Origin: Myxococcales bacterium
Lineage (GTDB): Bacteria > Myxococcota > Myxococcia > Myxococcales > JAKAPL01
Assembly (NCBI GenBank): GCA_021807105.1
Contig: JAKAPL010000004.1
Coordinates: forward strand, 1-64,000
Direction: 5' to 3'
DNA: 64,000 bases
Under the pieces are notes generated by a model that was given only the letters and a program-made list of their open reading frames with translations, was not told where the DNA came from and did no database searches. Made by a program: the position numbers and the translations under genes. Of this stretch, positions 19,498 through 28,632 are shown piece after piece; positions within the stretch are counted from its first letter, which is position 1, and each line of letters opens with the position of its first letter.

Positions 19498-21351
19498 CTA
19501 CGGAGCCCGCACCCCTTTCTCGAAGGCGCGCGACAGCTCGGCCAGCGCGGCCTCCGTGTCGGGGCCGAGGTGGCAGCGCAGCACGCGCGGGCCGCGCTTC
19601 TCGAGTGCCGCAAGATCGCCGTCCGCCTGGGCCGCGAGGATCCGGCCGAAGCTCTCTTTCCCCACCTCCGGGAACGCTCGTGCCGCGGGAAGCTCCGGGG
19701 AGGGCTCCGATGGAGACGAGGTGGGTTGGGGGGGGCGGGGGGAGCTGGCCTCCTCCCGCTGGAGGAGGCGCGCCGTGGTCTCGGCGGCGTTGGAGTGCGG
19801 CCCCCGGAGGCCGTGCGGCGAAGCGGCCGGGATCACGACCTCGGGGCCAGGGTCCTCGACGAGCTGAAGGAACGTCCCGACCTGCGGGCCGCCCTTGTGG
19901 AGCTGGCCGGTCGAGTGGAGGAACCGGGGCCCCCAGCCGAGCGTCGTCGCGAGGCTCAGCCGGTCGCGGATCCGGCCGCGGAGCGCCTGCAGCGCCCGCC
20001 ATGTCCCGGGCGCTGGCGCGAGGTACGCCTGGATCGCGACGTAGCCGTGCTCGGGCGCCTCCCCGAAGAAGGCCGAGAGCAGCGCCGCGAGGTCGTGCTC
20101 GTGCAACTTCGAGGAGAAGGCGGCGACGCCGTCCTGGACGAGCGTGGCGGAGGGGGCCTCGCGCGGCGGCCCGGCGAGGATACGCGCGGTGTTGTCCTTG
20201 CTCTCCTTGACGTTCGGCTCGTCGAAGGGATCGATGGCGAGGAGCGCGCCGGCCACCGCGGTCGCGAACTCCCAGCGGAAGAACTCCGCGCCGAGGTCCA
20301 GGATGTCGCGCAGGTGGAGCGCCGCGCCGGGACCGGGCGGCGGCTCGATCGGAGCGCCGTCCAGGGCCAGGGTCACGAAGAACCGATCGTCGCCGTACGC
20401 GCCGGGAGGGCCCGGCGGCTCCGCGTCGATCGGCACGATCCCCTTGCCTTCCTTGCCGGTGCTCTCGGCGAGGAGCTGCTCGGCCCAGGCCCCGAAGGAG
20501 GCGAGCGCCGCCGGCGCCCGGATCGTCGCCTTGTCGCGGCCGGACCGCGCCGCCTCGGCGAGCGCGACGCCGAGCCGCAGCCCCGGGTTGCTCGCCGGAT
20601 CGGGATCGCGGCAGGCGGCGGCCATCCTTCGCGCGCGGTCGAGGAGCGTCGCGAGATCCACCCCGCCGAGCGCGGCCGGCACGAGCCCGAAGAACGAGAG
20701 GGCCGAGTAGCGGCCGCCGATGTCCGCCGGGTTCTCGAAGACCTCTCGGAAGCCGCTCTCGCGCGCGAGCCTGCCGAGGCCCGAGCCAGGGTCGGTGATC
20801 GCGACGAAGTGGGCGCCGGCGGCCCCCCTGCCGAGCTCCGCCTCGGCCCGGGCGAAGAACCAGCGGAAGAAGGAGAGCGTCTCCAGCGTGCCTCCGGACT
20901 TGCTCGAGACGAGGTAGAGCGTCTCGCGCGGCGGGTGTCCAGCCGCGGCGGCGAGGACCGCGCGCGGCGCCGTCGAATCGAGGACCTGCAGGTCGAGGAA
21001 GCCGCCGGCCGCGCCGAACGTCTCGCGGAAGACCTCCGGCGCGAGGCTCGACCCGCCCATGCCGAGCAGGAGCGCCCGCGTGTAGCCCTCGCCGCGGAGC
21101 GCGCGGGCGAGGCCCGTGAGCCGGGGGATCTCGCCCCGCATCCGGTCGGCCACGTCGAGCCATCCCAGGCGGTTCCGGATGACCGCGACGTGCTCCGGAT
21201 CGGTCTTCCAGAGCGCCGCGTCCCGCTCCCAGACCCGCGAGGCGATCCGCTCCGTCCCCGCCGCCGCGAGCCGCGCCTCGACGCGCGGCGCGAGCGGTCC
21301 GAGCGCGAGGTCGGTCGCCCCCGGGAAATCCGTCATCGGTTGGTCTGCCAT
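19498..21351 (-). CDS. pgi: Glucose-6-phosphate isomerase, of the type fused to transaldolase elsewhere
   Basis: A 617-residue SIS-fold isomerase interconverting glucose-6- and fructose-6-phosphate. Visible blocks are LLLGMGGSSLAPEVF, LYLVSSKSGGTLETLSFFRWF, a WAEQLLAESTGKEGKGIVPI motif and LHSTGQLHKGGPQVGTFLQL. These are typical of the C-terminal half of bifunctional transaldolase/PGI proteins. Here no transaldolase half is present and upstream DNA encodes something else. It lies on the same strand as gnd-zwf-pgl, 136 bp away, linking glycolysis to that set. The low-complexity Ser/Pro stretch SSPRPPQPTSSPSEPSPE replaces a loop. Confidence 0.88.
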   Translation of the reverse strand: MADQPMTDFPGATDLALGPLAPRVEARLAAAGTERIASRVWERDAALWKTDPEHVAVIRNRLGWLDVADRMRGEIPRLTGLARALRGEGYTRALLLGMGGSSLAPEVFRETFGAAGGFLDLQVLDSTAPRAVLAAAAGHPPRETLYLVSSKSGGTLETLSFFRWFFARAEAELGRGAAGAHFVAITDPGSGLGRLARESGFREVFENPADIGGRYSALSFFGLVPAALGGVDLATLLDRARRMAAACRDPDPASNPGLRLGVALAEAARSGRDKATIRAPAALASFGAWAEQLLAESTGKEGKGIVPIDAEPPGPPGAYGDDRFFVTLALDGAPIEPPPGPGAALHLRDILDLGAEFFRWEFATAVAGALLAIDPFDEPNVKESKDNTARILAGPPREAPSATLVQDGVAAFSSKLHEHDLAALLSAFFGEAPEHGYVAIQAYLAPAPGTWRALQALRGRIRDRLSLATTLGWGPRFLHSTGQLHKGGPQVGTFLQLVEDPGPEVVIPAASPHGLRGPHSNAAETTARLLQREEASSPRPPQPTSSPSEPSPELPAARAFPEVGKESFGRILAAQADGDLAALEKRGPRVLRCHLGPDTEAALAELSRAFEKGVRAP

Positions 21352-21616
21352 GCGAGCACCTCTGCTCCTCGAGGAGTGGGGCGATCCTGGGGACCGGCCG
21401 GGCGGTTGTCAATGCGTTCGCGCGGAGAGCCGCCCCGCTTCTTACGGCTCCTCAGCAGAATCTGTGGGCGGTGGGTGCCAATCTGGCCGTTGTCCGGCCA
21501 GTCGGAAGAGGGGAGGCATGGATCGGCTGCTCTTCCCCTGGCTTCATGGCTTCCATGAGCATTTGCCGCGGGAACCGCGGATCCGACCCATGAACGGTCA
21601 CCTCGGAGGAAGCAGC

Positions 21617-23377
21617 TCAGGGCAGCGCGCTCGTCCAGACGCCGTCCAGGAAGCCGAACGGCTCGGGGGTCCCCGCGCGGCGGGCGGCGAGCGCGCCGCC
21701 CGCGAAGAGGAACGAGTCCACCTCGCGGTTGAGGACGACCGGCGCGCCGCCCGCGACCCTCGCGACGCCGAGCGCTCCGCCCGACGGGTCGTTCCAGTCC
21801 GCGAGGTAGGCGAGCAGGGCGCCGTCGGGTGAGAAGCGAAAGTTCCCCGGCAGTACGTGGGTCGCGATCTGGATCGCGTCGCCGCCCGTGGTCGGGATCA
21901 GCTCCAGGGTGCCGGCCGTGCCGTCGAAGCCCGCGAGGAGCGCGACCCGGCTCCCGTCGGGCGAGAACGCGTATCGCGGGAAGACGCCCGCGGCGACGGT
22001 GACGGGCGTGCCGCCCGCGGCCGCGACGGTCGAGAGCGTCCCGAGGCTGGCGGCGGGCGCGGGCGGCGCGAAGAAGCCGAGCCGGCTCCCGTCCGGCGAG
22101 AACGTGACGCCGAAGAGGGCGGACACGACGATGGAGCCCTCCAGCGGCTTGCCGTCCGGGAACGCGGCGAGGTGGAGCGCGGCGCTCCCGTCCTCGCTCC
22201 AGTCGGTCAGGAACGCGAGGGTGCGGCCGTCGGGCGAGAGCTGGAAGGCGCTCACGGGCAGACCGATGATCGTCGAGGCGGCGCCGCCCGAGGTCGGCAC
22301 GACCTCCAGCGGACCCGCGCCGACGCCGCGGGGATCCTGGATGAAGACGAGCTGGCTCCCGTCCGGCGAGAACTGGAAGCCGTCGAACAGGACGTTTCTG
22401 GCGATCCTCGTCGCTTCCCAGACGCCCGGCGCCCCAGGACCGCCGGCGCTCGCCAGTTGGAGGGTGCCCTCTGCCGGCTCTTCCAGGGCGCCGGAGAGGA
22501 ACGCGACGTGCCGGCTGTCGGGCGAGAACGACCATTGGGCGACCCGTTGCCCGAGCACGGCGGGAGGCGCCCCACCAGCGGCGGGGGCCACGTCGAGCCG
22601 CTGCCAAAGGTTGGTGAACGCGAGCAGCCGGCCGTCCGGCGAGAAGCCGAAGTCGAACACGGAGCCGGCCGTGGCGGGTCCGCCACTCGCGATCCAGGCG
22701 GGCGTACCTCCGGAGGCGCCCACCGTCTCGAGCGCGCTGCCGCCGTCCGCCTCCTCGACGGTGAAGGCGAGGCGGGTCCCGTCGGGCGAGAGCTCGACCC
22801 CGACGGAGCTCAGGACGCCTTCGACGAGCGGCACGGGCGCGGCCTCCCCTGGCGCGACGGCGGCGAGCGTGCCCACGAGCGCCGCGGGGTCGTGCGCCGT
22901 GAGGAACGCGAGACGGCCGTCCGGCGCGGTGACGAGCTGGTCGACCGAGCGCGACGACACGACCTGGCGGCCGGCGGGAAGCTCGATCGGAGCGTTCGGA
23001 TACGAACCGTCCGCGTCCTCGATGATCGCCCCGCCGTCCGCCCCGACGAGGAGCGCGGGGATGGTCGCGCCAAACTCGAGCGTCTCGCCCGGCGGGAAGC
23101 CGGCGTCCGCGGGCAGCGTCACGTGACCGTCGAAGGCGAGGCTCGCGGCGGCGAGCGCAGGGAGGGGACCGAGGGTGTAGCGGCCGGCCGCGTCCGTCAC
23201 GACGGACATCCCGTCGAAGGTGACCCCGATCCCGGCGGGATCGAGGCCGCCTGCGACCGTGAGAGTCCCAGAGAGGAAGAAGCCTCCGCCCGCGTCCCCT
23301 TTCATGCCGCGCTCATCGATGGGTAAGAGGCAGCCGGCCGAGGTGGAGACCACGAGCACGAGGAGCGCGACCCTCAC
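21617..23377 (-). CDS. TolB-like beta-propeller lipoprotein
   Basis: A 586-residue predicted lipoprotein. GTG 23377 starts a signal peptide ending in the lipobox TSAGC (Cys at about residue 16). The frame is open far upstream, but only antisense to the neighbouring gene. A short carboxypeptidase-regulatory-like beta segment (TVTDAAGRYTLGPLP type, about 35-110) is followed by at least ten repeats of the form FSPDGSRLAFL spaced about 43 residues, the WD40/PD40 propeller signature of TolB. It could be a surface or periplasmic binding scaffold. No enzymatic motif was seen. Its start faces the divergent agarase-like gene across 232 bp containing a MITE relic. Confidence 0.82.
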   Translation of the reverse strand: MRVALLVLVVSTSAGCLLPIDERGMKGDAGGGFFLSGTLTVAGGLDPAGIGVTFDGMSVVTDAAGRYTLGPLPALAAASLAFDGHVTLPADAGFPPGETLEFGATIPALLVGADGGAIIEDADGSYPNAPIELPAGRQVVSSRSVDQLVTAPDGRLAFLTAHDPAALVGTLAAVAPGEAAPVPLVEGVLSSVGVELSPDGTRLAFTVEEADGGSALETVGASGGTPAWIASGGPATAGSVFDFGFSPDGRLLAFTNLWQRLDVAPAAGGAPPAVLGQRVAQWSFSPDSRHVAFLSGALEEPAEGTLQLASAGGPGAPGVWEATRIARNVLFDGFQFSPDGSQLVFIQDPRGVGAGPLEVVPTSGGAASTIIGLPVSAFQLSPDGRTLAFLTDWSEDGSAALHLAAFPDGKPLEGSIVVSALFGVTFSPDGSRLGFFAPPAPAASLGTLSTVAAAGGTPVTVAAGVFPRYAFSPDGSRVALLAGFDGTAGTLELIPTTGGDAIQIATHVLPGNFRFSPDGALLAYLADWNDPSGGALGVARVAGGAPVVLNREVDSFLFAGGALAARRAGTPEPFGFLDGVWTSALP

Positions 23378-23412
23378 GCCGCCTTCGGACGAGCCGCCAG
23401 AGTCGCTATTCA

Positions 23413-23475
23413 ACCCGTCTGATTCACGGTCCGGCTGCTGCGCCGTCTCAACCCGCGCCGGCGAAGGGGGATTCG
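23413..23475. mobile_element. Truncated relic of the 208-bp MITE
   Basis: cccgtctgattcacggtc and the following 45 bases match the left end of the element at 15927 with several changes. They then diverge after gcgaaggggg. No right end was found nearby. It lies in the divergent promoter region between the propeller lipoprotein and agarase-like genes, so it could influence either promoter. Confidence 0.7.
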
Positions 23476-23609
23476 TAGTACGTCTCCGGGTTCGGGCCTC
23501 GGGAGCAGGCACGGGGACGGCGGGCGCTCTTCTTCGCGTGCGGAAAGGGGGGCCGCTCCTCGATCCGCCGACTTGACAGCGAGAGCCTGACCGCCGACGC
23601 TCGGAGGCC

Positions 23610-25016
23610 ATGATCCGGACGACGACGGCGCTGCTCGCCGCGGCGTTGGTGACGGCCGGCTGCGGCGGCCACCCGGCGCCGCGCGCGCCGGACGGGGGCT
23701 CGGCCGGCGGGGCGACGTCGGACGCTGGATCGCCGGACGCCGGTCGCGGCTGCGTGCCGCCGCAGTCCTTTCCCGCGACCGGTTTCTTCCGCGTGGCCGA
23801 GACGTGCGGCCGGCCGCTCCTCGTCGATCCGCAGGGCCGGCCCTTCTTCTCGTTCGGCGTCAACCACGTGAGCTGGAACGGCGACGTCGCCCAGGCGACC
23901 GGCCGGAGCGCGTACCACGACGCGGTGCTCGCCCGGTACGGAACCGAGGATGCGTGGGCGAAGGCCACCGCCGGCCGGCTCGCCGCCTGGGGTTGGAACA
24001 CGGCGGGCGCGTGGAGCAGCGACGCGATGGGCCAGCTCATGCCCTACACCTTCATCCTGAACCTCTCGGGGGAGAACGGCGAGAGCGAGGTCATCCCGGA
24101 CTTCTACGACCCGGCCTGGCAGGCGGCGGTCGGGAAGGCGGCCGCGTCGGGGACCGCCGGACGGGTGGACGATCCCAACCTCGTCGGCTACTTCCTCGAC
24201 AACGAGCTGAACTGGGGCCCCAACACGTTCGGGACCGAGGATCTCTTCGATCACTTCCTCGCCCTCCCCGCGTCCGCCCCCGGGAAGCAGGCGTTGGTCG
24301 CGCTCGTCGAAGGGCTCCACCACGACGACATCGCCGACTTCGACCAGGCCTGGGGGCAGAGCTTCACGTCGTTCGCCGACCTCGCGGCCGCGACCCGGTT
24401 GCCCCGGGCGACGAGCGCGGCGGCCCTCGCCGACCGGTCCGCGTTCGTCCTCGCCGCAGCCCGCCGGTTCTTTCAGGTCACGACGGGCGCGGTGCGCGCC
24501 GACGACCCCAACCACCTCGTGCTCGGCGTGAGGTTCATCGCGGTCTTCGCGCCCCGAGAGGTCGCCGAGGCGGCGGGCGAATACTGCGACGTCGTCTCGG
24601 TGAACGACTATGAGCTGATCGTCCCGCAGTCCTCGCTCTACCCGCCCGGCGAGTGGGGCCTTGTCGACGTCTCGGCGGGGCCCTGCCTCGAGGACTTCTG
24701 GCGGGCCGGAGGCAAGCCGGTCCTCGTCTCCGAGTTTGGCTGGCGCGCCGCGGATTCCGGCCTGCCGAACAATTGGCCGCCGATCTATCCGACGCTCGCC
24801 ACCCAGGCCGATCGCGCCGATCGGTTCGAGGCGTTCGCGAAGAGCTGCCTCGCCTCGCCCTGGATCGTCGGCTACCACTGGTTCGAGTGGGCGGACGAGC
24901 CGGCGAGCGGCCGGTTCGACGGCGAGGACGACAACTGGGGGCTGGTGAACGAGGCCGACGATCCCTACACCACGGTCACGAGCCGGACCGCCGCCGTAAA
25001 CGTCTGGGCGCCGTAG
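23610..25016 (+). CDS. Agarase-like glycoside hydrolase, lipoprotein
   Basis: A 468-residue lipoprotein (lipobox LVTAGC, Cys18) with a Gly/Ala/Asp linker and a TIM-barrel glycosidase. The motif VGYFLDNELNWG resembles the acid/base segment of GH50-like agarases, with Glu in DNEL. PVLVSEFGWRA is a good candidate for the nucleophile Glu, and VGYHWFEWADEP follows as in related barrels. The likely role is outer-surface hydrolysis of a galactan or related polysaccharide. The substrate is unknown. ATG 23610 gives a well-formed signal peptide. There are no neighbouring transporter or sugar genes. Confidence 0.75.
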   Translation: MIRTTTALLAAALVTAGCGGHPAPRAPDGGSAGGATSDAGSPDAGRGCVPPQSFPATGFFRVAETCGRPLLVDPQGRPFFSFGVNHVSWNGDVAQATGRSAYHDAVLARYGTEDAWAKATAGRLAAWGWNTAGAWSSDAMGQLMPYTFILNLSGENGESEVIPDFYDPAWQAAVGKAAASGTAGRVDDPNLVGYFLDNELNWGPNTFGTEDLFDHFLALPASAPGKQALVALVEGLHHDDIADFDQAWGQSFTSFADLAAATRLPRATSAAALADRSAFVLAAARRFFQVTTGAVRADDPNHLVLGVRFIAVFAPREVAEAAGEYCDVVSVNDYELIVPQSSLYPPGEWGLVDVSAGPCLEDFWRAGGKPVLVSEFGWRAADSGLPNNWPPIYPTLATQADRADRFEAFAKSCLASPWIVGYHWFEWADEPASGRFDGEDDNWGLVNEADDPYTTVTSRTAAVNVWAP

Positions 25017-25051
25017 TCCCCCGCGGCGCGGACGTCCTTTCGGGTCGTGGA

Positions 25052-26299
25052 TCAGCCGCCCGACGGCGTGGGCATCAGGTCCATCTCCATCGGGAACATG
25101 CCTACCTGGGTGTGTGACAGGACCTTCTGCGTCGGCAGGTCCAGGATGAGGAACTGCCCGCTGCCCTGATGGTCGCCTTCGCAGAGGACCCAGCCGGTCC
25201 GGCCGTCGCTCGAGAGGATGATCTGGTGGGCGTTGACGCAGGTGGTCGTCGCCGCGGGGAGCGGGATGTCGCCGGTCTGCGCCTGCGCCGCCACGTCGAA
25301 GATGGCGATGCCGTCCGGCTGCTGGTGGGCGGTGTAGGCCGTCTTGCCGTCCGTGCTGAAGGTGGTGAACATCGGCTTGCTCGTCATGGGGATCCGGTTG
25401 ACGAAGGCGCGGGCCAGCGGGTCGACGATGCCGAGGCTGTAGGCCTGCGGGTTCCAGTTGCTGACCCAGACGGTGAAGTGGCCGTTCGTGTCGAGGAAGG
25501 AGGTCTGCAGGGCCATCGGCCAGAGGCTCGCGTTGGACGGCAGGACCTCGACCTGGCCGCCGTCGGGCCCGCCCTCGTCCTCGGAGATACGGGCGGCGAG
25601 CTTCGGTCCCCGCGGGTCGCTGATGTCGATCATCGCGACCTCGTCGTTGTAACACGACGAGAAGAGCCACTGGCCGTCGGGCGAGACCTCTAGGACGTGT
25701 GGCTCGGGGCAGATGGGGAGCTTCGTGACGACCGCCATCTCGGCGCTGTCGATGGCCCAGAGGTTGCCGTCCATGTGGCGGGGGTTCGTGTCTCCCGCGG
25801 CCTCGACCTGTGCGACCGTCGGCTCGTCGAAGCAGGAGACGTAGACCATCGACCCGTCGGGCGAGAGCGTGTTGTCGCCCGGGTCGGGGTCCACCTGCGC
25901 CGAGGCCTGCAGCGTGCCGTCCGCGGGCGAGAGCTTCAGCACGTACCCTCGCAACGGGCTGTTCATCATCGAGATCTCGTCCTCGGCCGAGCGCGCGGTC
26001 GAGTTGGCCGGCATCTCCATGAGGTTCACGATGAAGAAGCGGCCGCTCGGGTCGGTGGAGATCTCGTGAGGCATCTCCATGTTCTGCTCCTCCATGATGG
26101 GGACGAGGACCGGACAGAGGAGGTTGCCGGTCGCCGGGTCGATGATGCTCATCGTGTCGTCGCCCTGATTGACCGCGATGAGCTTGCCGCCGTACGGGCC
26201 GCAGTTCGCGGTCGTCCCGGTGTAGTTCTCGCCGCCGCTGGGGCTGGAGGAGCAGGCGGCGAGGGCGGCGGCGGCGAAGAACGGCAGCGATCGGTTCAT
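25052..26299 (-). CDS. YncE-like beta-propeller lipoprotein, last gene of electron-transfer operon
   Basis: A 415-residue lipoprotein (signal peptide with lipobox ALAAC). It has repeated LSPDGSMVYVSC, VSPDGQWLFSS and FSTDGKTAYTA blades, typical of YncE/quinohaemoprotein-amine-dehydrogenase-like seven-bladed propellers. Several Met-rich segments (EEQNMEMPHE, NLMEMPA, FPMEMDLMP) could bind copper, which would suit the cupredoxin encoded in the same operon. The start ATG 26299 lies 10 bases after the cytochrome gene stop. No haem motif is present. The function is inferred from context only. Confidence 0.8.
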   Translation of the reverse strand: MNRSLPFFAAAALAACSSSPSGGENYTGTTANCGPYGGKLIAVNQGDDTMSIIDPATGNLLCPVLVPIMEEQNMEMPHEISTDPSGRFFIVNLMEMPANSTARSAEDEISMMNSPLRGYVLKLSPADGTLQASAQVDPDPGDNTLSPDGSMVYVSCFDEPTVAQVEAAGDTNPRHMDGNLWAIDSAEMAVVTKLPICPEPHVLEVSPDGQWLFSSCYNDEVAMIDISDPRGPKLAARISEDEGGPDGGQVEVLPSNASLWPMALQTSFLDTNGHFTVWVSNWNPQAYSLGIVDPLARAFVNRIPMTSKPMFTTFSTDGKTAYTAHQQPDGIAIFDVAAQAQTGDIPLPAATTTCVNAHQIILSSDGRTGWVLCEGDHQGSGQFLILDLPTQKVLSHTQVGMFPMEMDLMPTPSGG

Positions 26300-26309
26300 G
26301 ACGGGACCT

Positions 26310-27194
26310 TTAGCCGCGAGGATGACTCTCGCGCAAGGAGCGGACAAAGTGGACGAGGTCCCAGACCTGTCCGCTCGTCAGGCCGGAGGCGGCGTAGGAC
26401 GGCATGGGCGTTCCGTTGAGGCCGGTCATCAGGACGCGAAAGAGGTCCTCGTCGCGGCCGCCGCACGGGGGAGGGCCGCTCGTGAGATCGAACGGGGGAT
26501 CGGGCCTCCCCCAGTCGTCCCTCAGATCCCGCGCGGAGGGGCCGTCGCCGCGCCCCTTCGGTCCGTGGCAGCTCGCGCAGGCGATCGCGTAGAGCCGCCT
26601 GCCGCGCGCGAGGCTGCCGGAGCTCTCCGCGGTCTCGGCGGGAACGACGATCGGCGCGCCGCGCGGATCCGTCGAGAAGAGGGGGGAGAAGTGCTCGAGG
26701 TAGGCGACGAGGTGGCGGACCTCGCCGCGGGAGAGGGCGTTCCAGCGCGGCATCCCCCGGTGGTAGAGGCCGCGGCGGATGGTCCTCGCGAGGTCCGAAT
26801 CGACGGGCAGGGTACCCGAGGGGGTCGAGCGCCACTCGTAGAGGCCGCGGGTGAAGTCGCGCGGCCTCGGGTCGAGCTGCCGGGCCGACGGGCCCCGGCC
26901 GTCGCCCTCGAGGCCGTGGCAGCTCTCGCAGTACCGGGCGTAGTCGATCTTCCCGGCGGCGACGGCCTCCGGGGCGGGCGGCTGCGGGGCGTCCGGCGAC
27001 CGGGTGGGCCGGACGGGCGCCCGCGCGCAGGCGGGCGCGAGGAGAGCCACGCAGAGGAGGAGGAGGGCGGGACGGGAGGGGCGGCGAGCCGACGGCCGCG
27101 GCGGGAGGCGGGGCGAACGACCCGTGCCCGGACGCCGGGCGAGGCGGCCGCGGCAGCCTGCGGACCCGTGACGGCAGCCGGCGCTAGAACGCAA
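26310..27194 (-). CDS. Dihaem c-type cytochrome lipoprotein
   Basis: Two class-I cytochrome c domains, each with a CxxCH haem site (CESCH about residues 89-93, CASCH about 202-206). Candidate distal methionines lie in HRGMPRWN and GTPMPSYA. A hydrophobic stretch ends in the lipobox LLAPAC, so it is probably an outer-membrane-attached periplasmic electron carrier. The start is uncertain. TTG 27194 overlaps the porin gene's stop region and gives a long Arg-rich leader, and no better in-frame start precedes the signal sequence. It sits between the porin-cytochrome and the propeller lipoprotein. Confidence 0.85.
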   Translation of the reverse strand: MRSSAGCRHGSAGCRGRLARRPGTGRSPRLPPRPSARRPSRPALLLLCVALLAPACARAPVRPTRSPDAPQPPAPEAVAAGKIDYARYCESCHGLEGDGRGPSARQLDPRPRDFTRGLYEWRSTPSGTLPVDSDLARTIRRGLYHRGMPRWNALSRGEVRHLVAYLEHFSPLFSTDPRGAPIVVPAETAESSGSLARGRRLYAIACASCHGPKGRGDGPSARDLRDDWGRPDPPFDLTSGPPPCGGRDEDLFRVLMTGLNGTPMPSYAASGLTSGQVWDLVHFVRSLRESHPRG

Positions 27195-28626
27195 GATCCA
27201 CCCCGCCGAAGGCGAGCCAGCTATCGAGGTCGTTGCCGAGGTAGCCCGCGCCGCGGAGCCGCCCGTAGGAGATCTCGGCGTGGAGCGTCGTCGCGGTGCG
27301 CGCGAGCAGCGCGAGCGTGTAGCGGGCGGCCACGGTCCCGAAGTTGCTGTCGAGGTAGTTCGCCGGCTTGAGCGGGTCGGCCTGCTCGAGGTTTCGGATC
27401 GCGTCCCAGCGGCCGACGAAGGTGAGATCGAGCCGCGGCGTCCAGTCGGCCTCGATGAACCCGCCGTGATAGAGCGCCTCCCGCCGGCCGCCGGTGACGA
27501 GGTTCGCCGCCTCCTCTCCGGCCATCCAGACGGCCTCCAGGGCGAGCGGCGTCGAGAGCGATCCGAGGTCGACCGTCAGGTCCGCGCCCTCGCGGAAGAA
27601 CCCCTGGTTGACGATCGCGGTCGAGAGGGTGGAGCCGCCCGCCGAGACCGCCCGGTCGATCGTCAGCACCTGGACCGGGTAGGCGCCGGCGAGGCCGAAG
27701 AGGCCGGCGCGGATCTCGTCGAGGCCGCGGTCGTCGTCGGAGATTCGGAAGAGCCTCTGCACGTGCGCGTAGGCGCCGGGGGAGGAGAACGTGAACAGGC
27801 CGGTCGCGTCGTCGGTCTGGAGGTACGAGATCGAGTAGCGCGTCCGGCTGCCGTCGTCGTGCCCCTCGAGCGAGACCTGGTAGGGGTAGAGTCCCAGCTC
27901 GAACGGCAGCGTGTTCGCGGGCCCCCCGGGGTGGTAGTGGTAGATCGCGTAGGGCGTGATCGGCGTCAGGCTCCGCTCCTCGTCGATCGGGAGGTCGAGC
28001 TCGCCGCGGCCGACCTTCAGGTTCAGCCAGCCGCTGCCGAAGAGGTCGTCGAAGCGGACCCAGAGCGCCTGCATGAACCCCGGCTCGCCGGGGGTCGCGC
28101 CGGGGGCGGACGCGGGGAGGGTGAGCGCGAGGCCGGCGGGCGCGAAGCCGGCGTCGTTGAGGAACGGCTCCAGGATGGCGAGGAAGGTGATGTCCGGCGC
28201 GAGGACCCCGCCGATCAGGATGTCCACGCCGGTGAAGCCGAGCCTCGCGGTCTGCACGGTCGTGAGGAGGCTCCCGTTCGAGGTGACGACCGCCGCGCCC
28301 GCGCCGACCGGCCCCTTCTCGACCGCGCCGTGCTCGGTCCCGGCGGTGACCTGCTGGTTGTCGAGCGATGTGAACTGGGCGCCGAGGGTGGTGCGAAACG
28401 AGATTGGCCAGTAGCCCGGCGGGGAGCTTGCGAGGCTGTCGGCGCCGGTCCCCCACTGGTAGCCGTGATCGCGGAAGGCGACGCCCTGGTCGTTGAGCTT
28501 CGGCCACGCCTCGTGGCAGGCCGTGCAGTCCGTTCCGTACTGGCGCGCGAAGGCGGGGAAGGCGCTGGCGGGAGCAGCGGCGAGGAGGAGGGCGGCGGCG
28601 AGGAGCGCGCGGAGGCAGGCCGGCAT
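27184..28626 (-). CDS. Outer-membrane beta-barrel with one N-terminal c-haem site
   Basis: A 480-residue exported protein with a signal peptide (cut near ASA, residue 22). A single CxxCH (CTACH, residues 34-38) lies at the mature N-terminus and is followed by a long aromatic/glycine-alternating sequence. The chain ends in Phe, as many outer-membrane barrels do. This layout, a haem at the periplasmic mouth of a porin, recalls porin-cytochrome conduits used for electron transfer across the outer membrane. It matches no named family that I can recall exactly. Seven bases separate it from the upstream cupredoxin gene. Confidence 0.8.
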   Translation of the reverse strand: MPACLRALLAAALLLAAAPASAFPAFARQYGTDCTACHEAWPKLNDQGVAFRDHGYQWGTGADSLASSPPGYWPISFRTTLGAQFTSLDNQQVTAGTEHGAVEKGPVGAGAAVVTSNGSLLTTVQTARLGFTGVDILIGGVLAPDITFLAILEPFLNDAGFAPAGLALTLPASAPGATPGEPGFMQALWVRFDDLFGSGWLNLKVGRGELDLPIDEERSLTPITPYAIYHYHPGGPANTLPFELGLYPYQVSLEGHDDGSRTRYSISYLQTDDATGLFTFSSPGAYAHVQRLFRISDDDRGLDEIRAGLFGLAGAYPVQVLTIDRAVSAGGSTLSTAIVNQGFFREGADLTVDLGSLSTPLALEAVWMAGEEAANLVTGGRREALYHGGFIEADWTPRLDLTFVGRWDAIRNLEQADPLKPANYLDSNFGTVAARYTLALLARTATTLHAEISYGRLRGAGYLGNDLDSWLAFGGVDLAF

Positions 28627-28632
28627 CCGGTC

